From the NCBI GenBank assembly GCA_002050365.1, contig MWYZ01000039.1, forward strand, positions 1-64,000: DNA of 64,000 nt, given 5' to 3'. Below the pieces are notes generated by a model. That model made no database searches. It was not told the origin of the DNA and saw only the letters and a list, made by a program, of their open reading frames with translations. The DNA is from Acidobacteria bacterium 28-1 (GTDB lineage: Bacteria; Acidobacteriota; Blastocatellia; Pyrinomonadales; Pyrinomonadaceae). Each line of letters starts with the position of its first letter. Positions within the stretch are counted from its first letter, which is position 1. A program made the translations under genes and the position numbers. Of the stretch, positions 8,970 to 16,551 are shown piece by piece.

Positions 8970-9587
8970 ATGAATTATTTTTCAAAAATCATTTTTCTCC
9001 TTTTTCTTTCCGCGGGTTGTTCCGGTCTCGCTCTCGCACAAGATGTCGGCGGCGTAAAAGGAAAAGTTCGCACAACTAAAGGCGAAGGCATCGCGGCGGC
9101 GACAATCACAGCCAAACAGCGAGACGAAGATATAAAATCCACGACATCCGACGCAAAAGGCAATTTTGTTTTAGAAAATCTCAAAAACGGAACTTACAAT
9201 CTGGTTTTTACCAAAAACGGATACAGTTCGGGCGTGATGTATAACGTCGAAGTTAAAAAAAAGAAAATCAGCGATTTGGGCGAACGATTAGTTTTAACCA
9301 TTGACCAAGGAACGCAGGTTATCATCAAAGGAAGCGTTTTCGCCGCTGACGGCAGAAGCGTCGGCGGCGCAGAAATTAAAATCGAACGTATCTCAAGCGA
9401 CGGCTCAATCAAAAAATTAGGCTCGTCCCTTTCGAGTTACAGCGGTGAATTTACATTTAAGTTTTCCGAAGGCGCAGCTAAATATCGCGTAACGGCTTCA
9501 GCAAAAGGCGCATCGGCGAGCAAGGAGATAGAAGTTGACAGCGCGGCGATTTATCGGTTGGCGATAACACTGAATGTGAAAAAGTGA
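8970..9587 (+). CDS. Exported protein with carboxypeptidase-regulatory-like domains
   Basis: The start is at ATG 8970, where a signal peptide begins (MNYFSKIIFLLFLSAGCSGLALAQ); a Cys in LSAGC could alternatively be lipidated, though the lipobox is imperfect. The mature part is about 180 residues with two CarboxypepD_reg-type beta-sandwich units (VKGKVRTTKGEGIAAATITAK... and IKGSVFAADGRSVGGAEIKI...). This fold also opens the TonB receptors of this window and often serves for adhesion or folding at the cell surface. No enzyme motif is seen. The last codons (NVKK) are encoded by the first arm of the hairpin that follows. Confidence 0.8.
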   Translation: MNYFSKIIFLLFLSAGCSGLALAQDVGGVKGKVRTTKGEGIAAATITAKQRDEDIKSTTSDAKGNFVLENLKNGTYNLVFTKNGYSSGVMYNVEVKKKKISDLGERLVLTIDQGTQVIIKGSVFAADGRSVGGAEIKIERISSDGSIKKLGSSLSSYSGEFTFKFSEGAAKYRVTASAKGASASKEIEVDSAAIYRLAITLNVKK

Positions 9588-9648
9588 AAAGGTGAAAAAT
9601 TAGCTCGGCAAAATCAGGCAAACTGTTTCACTTTTTCACTTTTTCACT
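9576..9648. repeat. Word hairpin (GTGAAAA words) between convergent genes
   Basis: The left arm, of three GTGAAAA words (9576-9599), overlaps the 3' end of the upstream gene; the right arm TTTCACTTTTTCACTTTTTC (from 9627) is its reverse complement. It probably ends transcription in both directions. Confidence 0.6.
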
Positions 9649-9656
9649 CTTTCGCT

Positions 9657-10091
9657 TTAGTTTACCGTTTCAGAAATTTCTTCCGTCGCCTGCATTCCCG
9701 CTATTGTTTCCGCATCCGTTACAACCAGCGGAGATTCTTCCAGCAAAACCGAATTTGCCAGCGTTTGCACCCAATAAGTTCCGGCAGTCTGGAATACGAC
9801 GTTGACAAAAAAGCTCACGTTATCGGTAAAACCGCCGGGCGCGAGTTCAATGTTTGTCGGCTGCGACGCGACGACCATATTTAGCTTGTCGGGCGAAACA
9901 ATCCGCACTTCCGTTTGATGTTGACCTTCGCCGCGCCAATGATTGACTACCGCGAATTTTATCAATGAAATCGGCAGTTTTTCAACCATTATATTTTGGA
10001 AGATGCCCATCATCGAGATTTTATTGCCCATCTCAAGCCGCACATCATCGCACAGAAGCGTGTAAATGAGTTGTAAATTTTCAGTTGTCAT
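9657..10091 (-). CDS. DUF6941-like small conserved protein
   Basis: A 144-residue soluble protein without signal peptide. The start LQLIYTLLCDDVRLEMGNKI followed by SMMGIFQNI matches what I remember of the widespread DUF6941 family (short beta-rich proteins beginning with a -LLCDD- strand and a -GIF- turn). No function is known for the family. Convergent with the gene at 8970; the DLH gene lies upstream on the same strand, 31 bases away. Confidence 0.65.
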   Translation of the reverse strand: MTTENLQLIYTLLCDDVRLEMGNKISMMGIFQNIMVEKLPISLIKFAVVNHWRGEGQHQTEVRIVSPDKLNMVVASQPTNIELAPGGFTDNVSFFVNVVFQTAGTYWVQTLANSVLLEESPLVVTDAETIAGMQATEEISETVN

Positions 10092-10122
10092 AATTGTTTA
10101 AAGGCGGATTCGATTAACTATT

Positions 10123-11007
10123 TTAGATTGCACCATTTTTCCTAAACCACTCCTGCAATTTTTTCCACGCTTCATCAGATGACTCTTTGTTGTATGAATC
10201 TCGATAATCGGCGTGGAAGCCGTGTTTGGCGTTCGGATAAACGATAATTTCGGATTTCGATTTTCCCTTTTTTAACTCTTCCTGCATTTGCTGAACCGAA
10301 TCGAGCGGAATGCCTGTATCAAGTCCGCCGTAAAGCCCAAGCACGGGAACGCGTAAATCTTTCGCCACATCAAGCGGCATTGTCGGCTGCAGCGGATTTT
10401 TCGGACGGCTCGCTGAAGCAACCAGCCCGCCATACCAAGCCGCGCCCGCGTCAACATTTTTATTGTGCGCCGCGTAAAGCCAAGTAATGCGTCCACCCCA
10501 ACAAAAACCCGTAACCGAAAGTTTTTTCGTATTGCCGTTGTTTTTCTTGGCATACGCGACCGTCGAATCCAAATCCGTCATCACTTGCGCATCGGGAGTT
10601 TTGGAGACGACTTTGCCGATAATTTCTTGAATGTCTTTCATCTGCGTAACGTCGCCTTGTCTGGCATAAAGCGACGGCGCGATTGCCATATAACCGAGTT
10701 TTGCAAAACGCCGCACAACATCCTGAATCCATTCGTGAACGCCGAAAATTTCGTGGACGACTAAAACGATGGGAAACTTTTTATTTTTCACGTCCGGCAT
10801 CGCGCGATAAGCTGGAATCTCGCCGTCGCCCATGGGAATTTTCACCTCGCCCGCAATTAAACCGTTCGCGTCAGTTTTAATTTGCGTCTGCGCGGCAATC
10901 GGTTGAACCGCTAAAGCAAACGCTCCCGCCAAAATTGACGTAACAAAAAAATCGCGCCGGTCGAGATTAAGCGCGGACGGAACTAAACTGCTAATATCTT
11001 CTTTCAT
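10123..11007 (-). CDS. Dienelactone hydrolase family protein, Tat-exported
   Basis: Alpha/beta-hydrolase of the dienelactone hydrolase (DLH) family, 294 residues. The N-terminus carries a twin-arginine motif (DRRDFF) followed by a hydrophobic stretch ending AQT, so it is probably exported folded. Catalytic Cys in GFCWGG (~169), Asp in YGGLDTG (~227), His in [10 protein letters not shown] (~264). [14 protein letters not shown] is the typical N-terminal core motif. Substrate unknown; DLH relatives open lactones or act as general esterases. Start ATG 11007 has GGAGA at good spacing. Divergent from the gene at 11183. Confidence 0.9.
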   Translation of the reverse strand: MKEDISSLVPSALNLDRRDFFVTSILAGAFALAVQPIAAQTQIKTDANGLIAGEVKIPMGDGEIPAYRAMPDVKNKKFPIVLVVHEIFGVHEWIQDVVRRFAKLGYMAIAPSLYARQGDVTQMKDIQEIIGKVVSKTPDAQVMTDLDSTVAYAKKNNGNTKKLSVTGFCWGGRITWLYAAHNKNVDAGAAWYGGLVASASRPKNPLQPTMPLDVAKDLRVPVLGLYGGLDTGIPLDSVQQMQEELKKGKSKSEIIVYPNAKHGFHADYRDSYNKESSDEAWKKLQEWFRKNGAI

Positions 11008-11082
11008 TTATTTTCTCCGTTTGTTTTGATATTGAAATTTTGGCTTTTCCTTTGCGGTTTGTAAAGGTATAATCACGAAAAT

Positions 11083-11175
11083 AAGGATAAAGGATGAAGG
11101 AGAAAGGATAAATTAGAAATAGGATTGGGTTTTTGTTATTTTCTTTCTCCTTTCTCCTTTCTCCTTCATCCTTTA
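11083..11175. repeat. Word hairpin (AAGGA/GAAGGAG words)
   Basis: AAAGGATGAAGGAGAAAGGA (11089-11108) is the exact reverse complement of a segment ending at 11175; the arms extend beyond this core with repeated AAGGA words. It lies just 5' of the gene at 11183, between divergent genes, so it is not a terminator for either. Confidence 0.6.
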
Positions 11176-11182
11176 AAAAGTT

Positions 11183-11449
11183 ATGATGTGGTATGTTTTA
11201 ATCGGACTTTCGCTTTCACTGGCCGCTATCGCTGGTCTGCAGTTTTTTTATATGATTTATCTCGAACGCATTGACCGCGAACAAAAAAAGCGTATTCACG
11301 AACTCGAACGCCATTCAAAACACCTTTCAAAACGCCTCAGCCAAGCCGAACAGCAAATCGCCGAACAAGATGAAATTTTGGAAAATATTCTTGATGAGTT
11401 TGAAGACGACGAAGAAGAAGTTTGGGCGGATGTGATAGAAGATAGATAG
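11183..11449 (+). CDS. Small membrane-anchored coiled-coil protein
   Basis: 88 residues: one N-terminal transmembrane segment (WYVLIGLSLSLAAIAGLQFF), then a charged heptad-like helix (ERHSKHLSKRLSQAEQQIAE) and an acidic tail (DEFEDDEEEVWADVIED). No recognised family; the shape resembles small inner-membrane scaffolds. It ends 3 bases from the stop of the convergent Smr gene. Confidence 0.6.
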   Translation: MMWYVLIGLSLSLAAIAGLQFFYMIYLERIDREQKKRIHELERHSKHLSKRLSQAEQQIAEQDEILENILDEFEDDEEEVWADVIEDR

Positions 11450-11452
11450 GAA

Positions 11453-11755
11453 TTATTCGAATTCAACAATCGTCGCGCCCCAACTGCTCGAGAATTCTGG
11501 CGCGTTTTTAAACGATTTAACAAAATCGGTATCCGCCAAAACTTTCCTAACCGTTTCCCTCTGAACGCCGATTCCTTTGCCGTGAATTAATCTAACAACC
11601 TTAAAATTTTTTTTCCGCGCTTCAATCAAATAAGTTTCCACAACTGATTTTACATCGCGCGGCGCGAAGGCGTGCAAATCAAGCGTGTCGGTAATTTCTA
11701 ATTCAAAGGGTTCTGAAAACGGATTGTCCAAATCTATGTTTCCGGCTTCGCTCAT
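11453..11755 (-). CDS. Smr domain protein
   Basis: A 100-residue stand-alone Smr (small MutS-related) domain. The conserved LDLHAF near residue 26 and HGKGIG near residue 59 are the family's two signature motifs, associated with nuclease activity on DNA or RNA. The domain fills almost the whole protein, so it is a short Smr protein and not a MutS2. The SH3 lipoprotein gene lies 11 bases upstream on the same strand, so they may be cotranscribed. Confidence 0.88.
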   Translation of the reverse strand: MSEAGNIDLDNPFSEPFELEITDTLDLHAFAPRDVKSVVETYLIEARKKNFKVVRLIHGKGIGVQRETVRKVLADTDFVKSFKNAPEFSSSWGATIVEFE

Positions 11756-11766
11756 TTCTCAAATTT

Positions 11767-12921
11767 TTATTTTCCCGTCGTCGCAATGCCTTCCGGGACG
11801 GTAACTTTCAAACGTCCTTTGGCATCCTTAAAGGTTACGAACCGCTTTTCTTCTATCTCTCCGTTTGCGCCGCGAAGTTTGAGGACAAAAGTTTTGTTGT
11901 CGCCCGTGCCTTCGACCTTAAGCGGCAAGAGTCCCCAAACATCATTGTTCCGATACGCCGAGTAATGTTCTTCGTTATATTTGTCATAGGCAAGCACCAA
12001 AATGCCGTCAAAATCCGGCTCGATACCTTCTTGGGCTTTAACGATATTAGTGCGCGATAAAATCACCCAACTACCGGGTTTTGAAGTTTTTGTTGCGTCT
12101 TTGTTGGCGGCTGCAAATTTATCATTCGCCTCTATATTGTCGAGTCGCTGCCACGTTACATATTTTTTGTTGTTTTGTTGATAAAAGACAATATCGCTCG
12201 GAACTTGAAGCTCGACTTGTCTGCCGAAAACCCAACCGGCAGGCGCGGGCGAAACCGAACGGTCAAGTCGCACTTTATACCAAATGTCGTATTTTTCATC
12301 TATCTTTTCAGGTTCGTTTGATTCCTTTGCCGCTTCGATTTCAGCGTTTCTGGTTTTGCCTTTGACTTGTTTGACCTCGCCTTTGCGGGCGTTGTCAACA
12401 TCCAAAGCATCTTGTGATTTCGGGACAAATCGCCACGAAACTATTTCAAAATTTGAAAGGTTGTCGAGTTTAACAAGAATATTGTCGTCGCGTTGTTCAG
12501 GCGTAAGCCGAAGATTTGTCGCGGCGCGAAGCTGCGCCGTCGCCTGCGGTTGATAGTCTTTATCTTCCTCGGCGATTTTTTTCGATTTGTCGAGTAAATC
12601 GTCGGTAATGATATTTTGCGCTTCAATCCAACCTTCGGTTTTGTAATCATCTTGTGCGCGAACGCGATACCAATGCACTTTTTCAAAATCAATCTCATCC
12701 AGAACGTCCAGAGTTTCGCCGCGTTTAACTTCTAAGAGGTCAGCTGCCACAACCGCATAAGAACTGCGAATTTGTGCTACCTTTGCGATGACCGTGCCGG
12801 TTTCGTGCAAACCGACAAAGCCCGTAACATTATCTACTGCGCTGCTGACTACGCCGCAGCCGCTCGCCTCTAAACCGACGAACAAAACCGCGAATAATAA
12901 AAATAATTTTCTAACTGTCAT
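11767..12921 (-). CDS. Lipoprotein with bacterial SH3-like domains
   Basis: A 384-residue predicted lipoprotein: signal sequence MTVRKLFLLFAVLFVGLEAS then GC (lipobox ASGC). Two SH3b-like regions follow, the first around IRSSYAVVAADLLEVKRGET... with WYRVRAQDDYKTEGWI, the second around the conserved W(Y/K)VRL...PAGWVFGRQVEL. Bacterial SH3 domains often bind peptidoglycan or peptides. The start is set at ATG 12921 because its ATG overlaps the stop codon of the upstream peptidase gene (ATGA at 12918-12921), showing translational coupling, and because it gives a clean lipoprotein signal. Confidence 0.8.
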   Translation of the reverse strand: MTVRKLFLLFAVLFVGLEASGCGVVSSAVDNVTGFVGLHETGTVIAKVAQIRSSYAVVAADLLEVKRGETLDVLDEIDFEKVHWYRVRAQDDYKTEGWIEAQNIITDDLLDKSKKIAEEDKDYQPQATAQLRAATNLRLTPEQRDDNILVKLDNLSNFEIVSWRFVPKSQDALDVDNARKGEVKQVKGKTRNAEIEAAKESNEPEKIDEKYDIWYKVRLDRSVSPAPAGWVFGRQVELQVPSDIVFYQQNNKKYVTWQRLDNIEANDKFAAANKDATKTSKPGSWVILSRTNIVKAQEGIEPDFDGILVLAYDKYNEEHYSAYRNNDVWGLLPLKVEGTGDNKTFVLKLRGANGEIEEKRFVTFKDAKGRLKVTVPEGIATTGK

Positions 12922-14396
12922 TTTGATTTTTCTGAAATCTTCCGCCAATTATTATAACCCAACTTGTCCAATAAATCTTTCTGTTTGCCGCTCAGTTTTG
13001 TTTTTACATTGAGTTTAATAGAGGACTTTTCTCCTTCTTCTTCGATGCCGACGCTTTCCAAATCGGTTTTCCAATTTATATTCTCCGTGCCTTGAACGTA
13101 ATTTGCAATTATTAAATTAAGCTCTGAATAATTATTTAAAGTCTTCAAAATCACCGCATTTCCGTCTGCTGATTCATTCGGCACGCGATGTTTTTGATAA
13201 ATCCCTCTGAAAATATCGTTGATTGAGCGTTTGCCACGGCTCTGTTTTAGAATCGCCAGGTCGCACAAAAAAGCAACTAACATTCCACGCGCATACACCT
13301 GATTGCTTGCGCCGCTCCAACGATTCTTTGAAGATTCAATCAATGAAAGCTTTTGGCTTTGAAAATTATCGAGATTATAGGCTTGCGAGAGCGTGTCGAG
13401 AAAATCTTCAAAGCGGATTTGATTTTTCGCAATGCCGAGTCGTAACGCTTGATAAACTGTAAAACCTTCGTAAAACCAATCGTAATTTCCCGTCAAAGCC
13501 AAATTATTCGGAATCCAAAGATGAAAAAGTTCATGGCGCAGCTGTTCGTGCAGCCGCTGAAGAGATAAGGTTTTAAATGGCATAGCACTGGACGCAATCA
13601 TCAGATTTGTGCCGCGCGTTTCGGCTTCCCAACGTCCGAATTTTGTTTCTTTCGGAAAGCGATGTAAAAAGATTTGCGCTTTTTCGGCTGGAATTTCGCC
13701 GAACAATTTTAGATACTCATCAAAAATTTCGCCCGCCACTTTCGCGGCTTCTGCGTCCGTGAATTGCCATTCGCCGGAAATCACTAAATTCAAATTTGAA
13801 ATTTCCTGCCCGCGCCAATTTTTCCCGACTGCAAAAACCGCTTTTTCTATGCTCTTTACTAGAAAAATATTATCGTTTGAAATCTTTTCGCTCGAAATAA
13901 TTTTCCATTCAGACGGCAAATCAAGTTTTACTTTCGCCGAAATCGGTTGTTTATCTCCAAAAAATTGCGGCAGTAAATCATCGAGCATCAAAATTCCCTG
14001 CTCGTCTTTGAGCCAGGAAACGTGCGCCAATGTCGCGGCATTCGGCAAAGGTTTTAAGTTGATTTGATATTGAAAAGAATTGGCTTCTCCGTCTGCCAAA
14101 TATTCGCCGTCAATCAGTTTTTTAAAGGAAACAATGCGACCTTGTTCGTCGGTTAAGCTAAAATCCGATATTCTTGCGCCGAGATTGTCGGCACCGGCAA
14201 TTGAACGCAGAAAAGTCCAATTTCTTTTTGACTGTTTTAGGTTTCCATTTAAAAATCTGCCCTCGACGCGCACAATCGAAGCAGATAAGACTTTAAGATT
14301 TACTTCAATATCTTGCGACCAAGAAACCACTGCGAAAATCAGAATCTCAGCAAAAATTATTGCCGCTGCTGAAAACCTTTTTTTCATTGTTGACAT
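12918..14396 (-). CDS. M61-like zinc metallopeptidase, exported
   Basis: 492 residues with an N-terminal signal or anchor segment (MKKRFSAAAIIFAEILIFAVVS). A gluzincin active site is visible: RHELFHLW (HExxH, ~289) and, 16 residues on, YDWFYEGFTVY, which supplies the third zinc ligand Glu in the arrangement of M61 glycyl aminopeptidases. N-terminal beta domain and C-terminal helices fit that family; a C-terminal PDZ domain is not obvious. Probably a periplasmic aminopeptidase. It is followed by the overlapping SH3 lipoprotein gene, a possible partner that anchors or directs it (inference). Confidence 0.82.
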   Translation of the reverse strand: MSTMKKRFSAAAIIFAEILIFAVVSWSQDIEVNLKVLSASIVRVEGRFLNGNLKQSKRNWTFLRSIAGADNLGARISDFSLTDEQGRIVSFKKLIDGEYLADGEANSFQYQINLKPLPNAATLAHVSWLKDEQGILMLDDLLPQFFGDKQPISAKVKLDLPSEWKIISSEKISNDNIFLVKSIEKAVFAVGKNWRGQEISNLNLVISGEWQFTDAEAAKVAGEIFDEYLKLFGEIPAEKAQIFLHRFPKETKFGRWEAETRGTNLMIASSAMPFKTLSLQRLHEQLRHELFHLWIPNNLALTGNYDWFYEGFTVYQALRLGIAKNQIRFEDFLDTLSQAYNLDNFQSQKLSLIESSKNRWSGASNQVYARGMLVAFLCDLAILKQSRGKRSINDIFRGIYQKHRVPNESADGNAVILKTLNNYSELNLIIANYVQGTENINWKTDLESVGIEEEGEKSSIKLNVKTKLSGKQKDLLDKLGYNNWRKISEKSK

Positions 14397-14473
14397 CGAA
14401 ACTAATGCAGAACTAAAATAATCTTTCGTTCGTAACCTTTAACGGCTCTCCTTATTTAAGGATAGAAAATTTT

Positions 14474-14551
14474 ATGAGTCTTATCAAAATAGTCATTTAT
14501 ACATTAGCATTTTTGTTGAGCCTTCTGTTTCTCGGACGTTTCTTTTTCTAG
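14474..14551 (+). CDS. Possible 25-residue membrane microprotein
   Basis: ATG 14474 to TAG 14551 encodes MSLIKIVIYTLAFLLSLLFL followed by GRFFF: one continuous hydrophobic helix with a Lys near the start and Arg near the end. AAGGAT lies about 11 bases upstream. It sits alone in the 290-base gap between the M61 and purH genes. Plausible small membrane protein, but short hydrophobic frames also arise by chance. Confidence 0.35.
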   Translation: MSLIKIVIYTLAFLLSLLFLGRFFF

Positions 14552-14643
14552 GCGGATGGTTCGGCGCAAATTTGTTTTTGATATTGTTTTCGGCGCAGAA
14601 CGCGTTATTTTCGATTTCTGTTAGATAATTTTATTACGAAAAA

Positions 14644-14664
14644 AGCGGTCAATTGATGACCGCT
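14644..14664 (+). terminator. Small hairpin before purH
   Basis: AGCGGTCA - ATTGA - TGACCGCT (8-bp stem, 5-nt loop), then a T-rich stretch AATTTTATTTTTG. On the plus strand it resembles an intrinsic terminator or attenuator, 22 bases before the purH ATG. Confidence 0.5.
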
Positions 14665-14686
14665 AATTTTATTTTTGAACATATTT

Positions 14687-16402
14687 ATGAGTGAGTTAAG
14701 ACGAATCAAACGCGCTCTTATTAGCGTTTCCGACAAAGACGGGATTGCCGAATTTGCCCAAAAATTAAACGGTTTTGGTGTGGAAATTATCTCGACGGGC
14801 GGCACCGCGCGAATCCTGCGCGAAGCGAGTTTGAAGGTTACGGATGTTTCTCAAATAACCGGCTTTCCCGAAATGATGGACGGACGAGTAAAAACTCTGC
14901 ATCCAAAAATTCACGGCGCGTTTCTCGCGTTGAGAGATAACAACGAACATCTCGAAGCGATGAAAACACATGGCATCAAGCCGATTGATTTAATCGTTGT
15001 CAACCTTTACCCGTTCGAGCAAACAATTGAAAACGAAGCGGTTTCAATCGAAGAAGCAGTTGAGCAGATTGACATTGGCGGACCGGCGATGATTCGTTCA
15101 GCCGCAAAAAATTGGCGCGACGTTCTGGTTGTAACCGACGCGCGGCTTTACGAAACAGTTCTTGAAGAGTTAGACGAAACCGGCGGCGCAATCTCGCTCG
15201 AAACGCGCCGCGCTTTTGCCGCGCTCGCTTTTACGCACACCGCGCATTACGATTCGATTATTTCCGATTACCTCGTCGAACAACTTTCCGATGAAGAATT
15301 CAATTTTGTCGAAGAATTTCATCCGTTTGCCGATGACCCGGCGTTTCAAATGTTTGAAGAAACCGAGCGACTTTTCGGTGAAGATGATGATGAAGATTTT
15401 GAAGACGACGATTTTAGTCAAAACGGACATAATGTTTTAGATGGCGAAGCAGGGTTTCCGTCTTATGACGACTTGGAATTGAACAAAATTGGTGATTTGC
15501 GCTACGGCGAAAATCCGCACCAGAAAGCCGCGCTGTATGAAACTTTCTTCGGCGAGGGCGGAATTGCTCAGGCTGAACAGCTTCACGGCAAAGAGATGTC
15601 GTTTAATAATTACGTTGACGCGGACGCGGCTTGGAATTTGGTTTGCGAATTCGACCAAACGGCTTGCGCGATTATTAAACATACGAATCCATCGGGCGTT
15701 GGAATTGGCGCGAATAATTTGGAAGCCTATCGGCGTGCTTTGGCAACCGACCCAATTTCGGCGTTCGGCGGAATTGTCGCTTTTAATCGGTCGGTTGATG
15801 CAGAAACGGCTCGCGCGGTTAATGAAGTTTTTACGGAAGTCGTGCTTGCGCCGGAGTTTGATGCGGAAGCCTTAGAGATTTTTCAGCAAAAGAAAAATTT
15901 GCGCGTTTTGCGCGTCGAAGAAATCATCAACGCCGACGGTTTGGAATACAAACAAATTTCCGGCGGCGTGCTTGTGCAAAACCGCGATGATTTAATCGTT
16001 ACGGCGGAAGATTTACGAATTGTTTCAGAGAAAAAGCCGACTGATGAAGAAATTCGCGCAATGCTTTTCGCGTGGAAAGTGTGCAAACATGTCAAATCGA
16101 ACGCAATTGTTTTCGCCAACGAATTTCAAACTGTCGGAGTCGGCGCGGGACAAATGAACCGCATTGATTCGGTGAGAATCGCCGCAATGCGAGCCGATAA
16201 AACCGAGCTTGAATTGAAAAATACGGTTCTTGCCTCCGACGCTTTTTTTCCCTTCCGCGACAATGTTGACGAAGCCGCCAAAATTGGCATCTCAGCAATT
16301 ATCCAGCCCGGCGGTTCAATTAAAGATGAAGAAGTCATTCAGTCGGCGAATGAACACGGTTTGGCGATGGTTTTTACAAATTTCAGACACTTCAAACACT
16401 AA
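14687..16402 (+). CDS. purH: Bifunctional AICAR transformylase/IMP cyclohydrolase
   Basis: Catalyses the last two steps of purine synthesis: formylation of AICAR and ring closure to IMP. The MGS-like cyclohydrolase domain is at ~1-190 (ALISVSDKDGIAEFA, STGGTARILRE, GFPEMMDGRVKTLHPKIHG) and the transformylase domain starts at LRYGENPHQ (~270), with KHTNPSGVGIG, DPISAFGGIVAFNR and the end GLAMVFTNFRHFKH. At 571 residues it is 45-60 longer than usual; the excess lies between the domains (~196-268) and is strongly acidic (FGEDDDEDFEDDDF). The ATG at 14687 is preferred to an upstream TTG. Monocistronic here. Confidence 0.96.
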   Translation: MSELRRIKRALISVSDKDGIAEFAQKLNGFGVEIISTGGTARILREASLKVTDVSQITGFPEMMDGRVKTLHPKIHGAFLALRDNNEHLEAMKTHGIKPIDLIVVNLYPFEQTIENEAVSIEEAVEQIDIGGPAMIRSAAKNWRDVLVVTDARLYETVLEELDETGGAISLETRRAFAALAFTHTAHYDSIISDYLVEQLSDEEFNFVEEFHPFADDPAFQMFEETERLFGEDDDEDFEDDDFSQNGHNVLDGEAGFPSYDDLELNKIGDLRYGENPHQKAALYETFFGEGGIAQAEQLHGKEMSFNNYVDADAAWNLVCEFDQTACAIIKHTNPSGVGIGANNLEAYRRALATDPISAFGGIVAFNRSVDAETARAVNEVFTEVVLAPEFDAEALEIFQQKKNLRVLRVEEIINADGLEYKQISGGVLVQNRDDLIVTAEDLRIVSEKKPTDEEIRAMLFAWKVCKHVKSNAIVFANEFQTVGVGAGQMNRIDSVRIAAMRADKTELELKNTVLASDAFFPFRDNVDEAAKIGISAIIQPGGSIKDEEVIQSANEHGLAMVFTNFRHFKH

Positions 16403-16551
16403 ATACAAATATAAAACGGATGTGAAAATCTCGGTTGCCAAAAATCATTTGACTTTTCAAGTTTAATTTAGTAAAAATTAGGTCATAAAGTTTGTGTTGG
16501 AACGCTCGGACGGTTTTCTTCTTTTGGAGAATTCGTGTCCGTTTTGTTTTT
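16403..16551. other. Gap between convergent purH and comEC
   Basis: 149 bases without a gene. I see no strong hairpin; a weak CGGAC...GTCCG pair (16507-16541) could serve as terminator. Confidence 0.3.
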
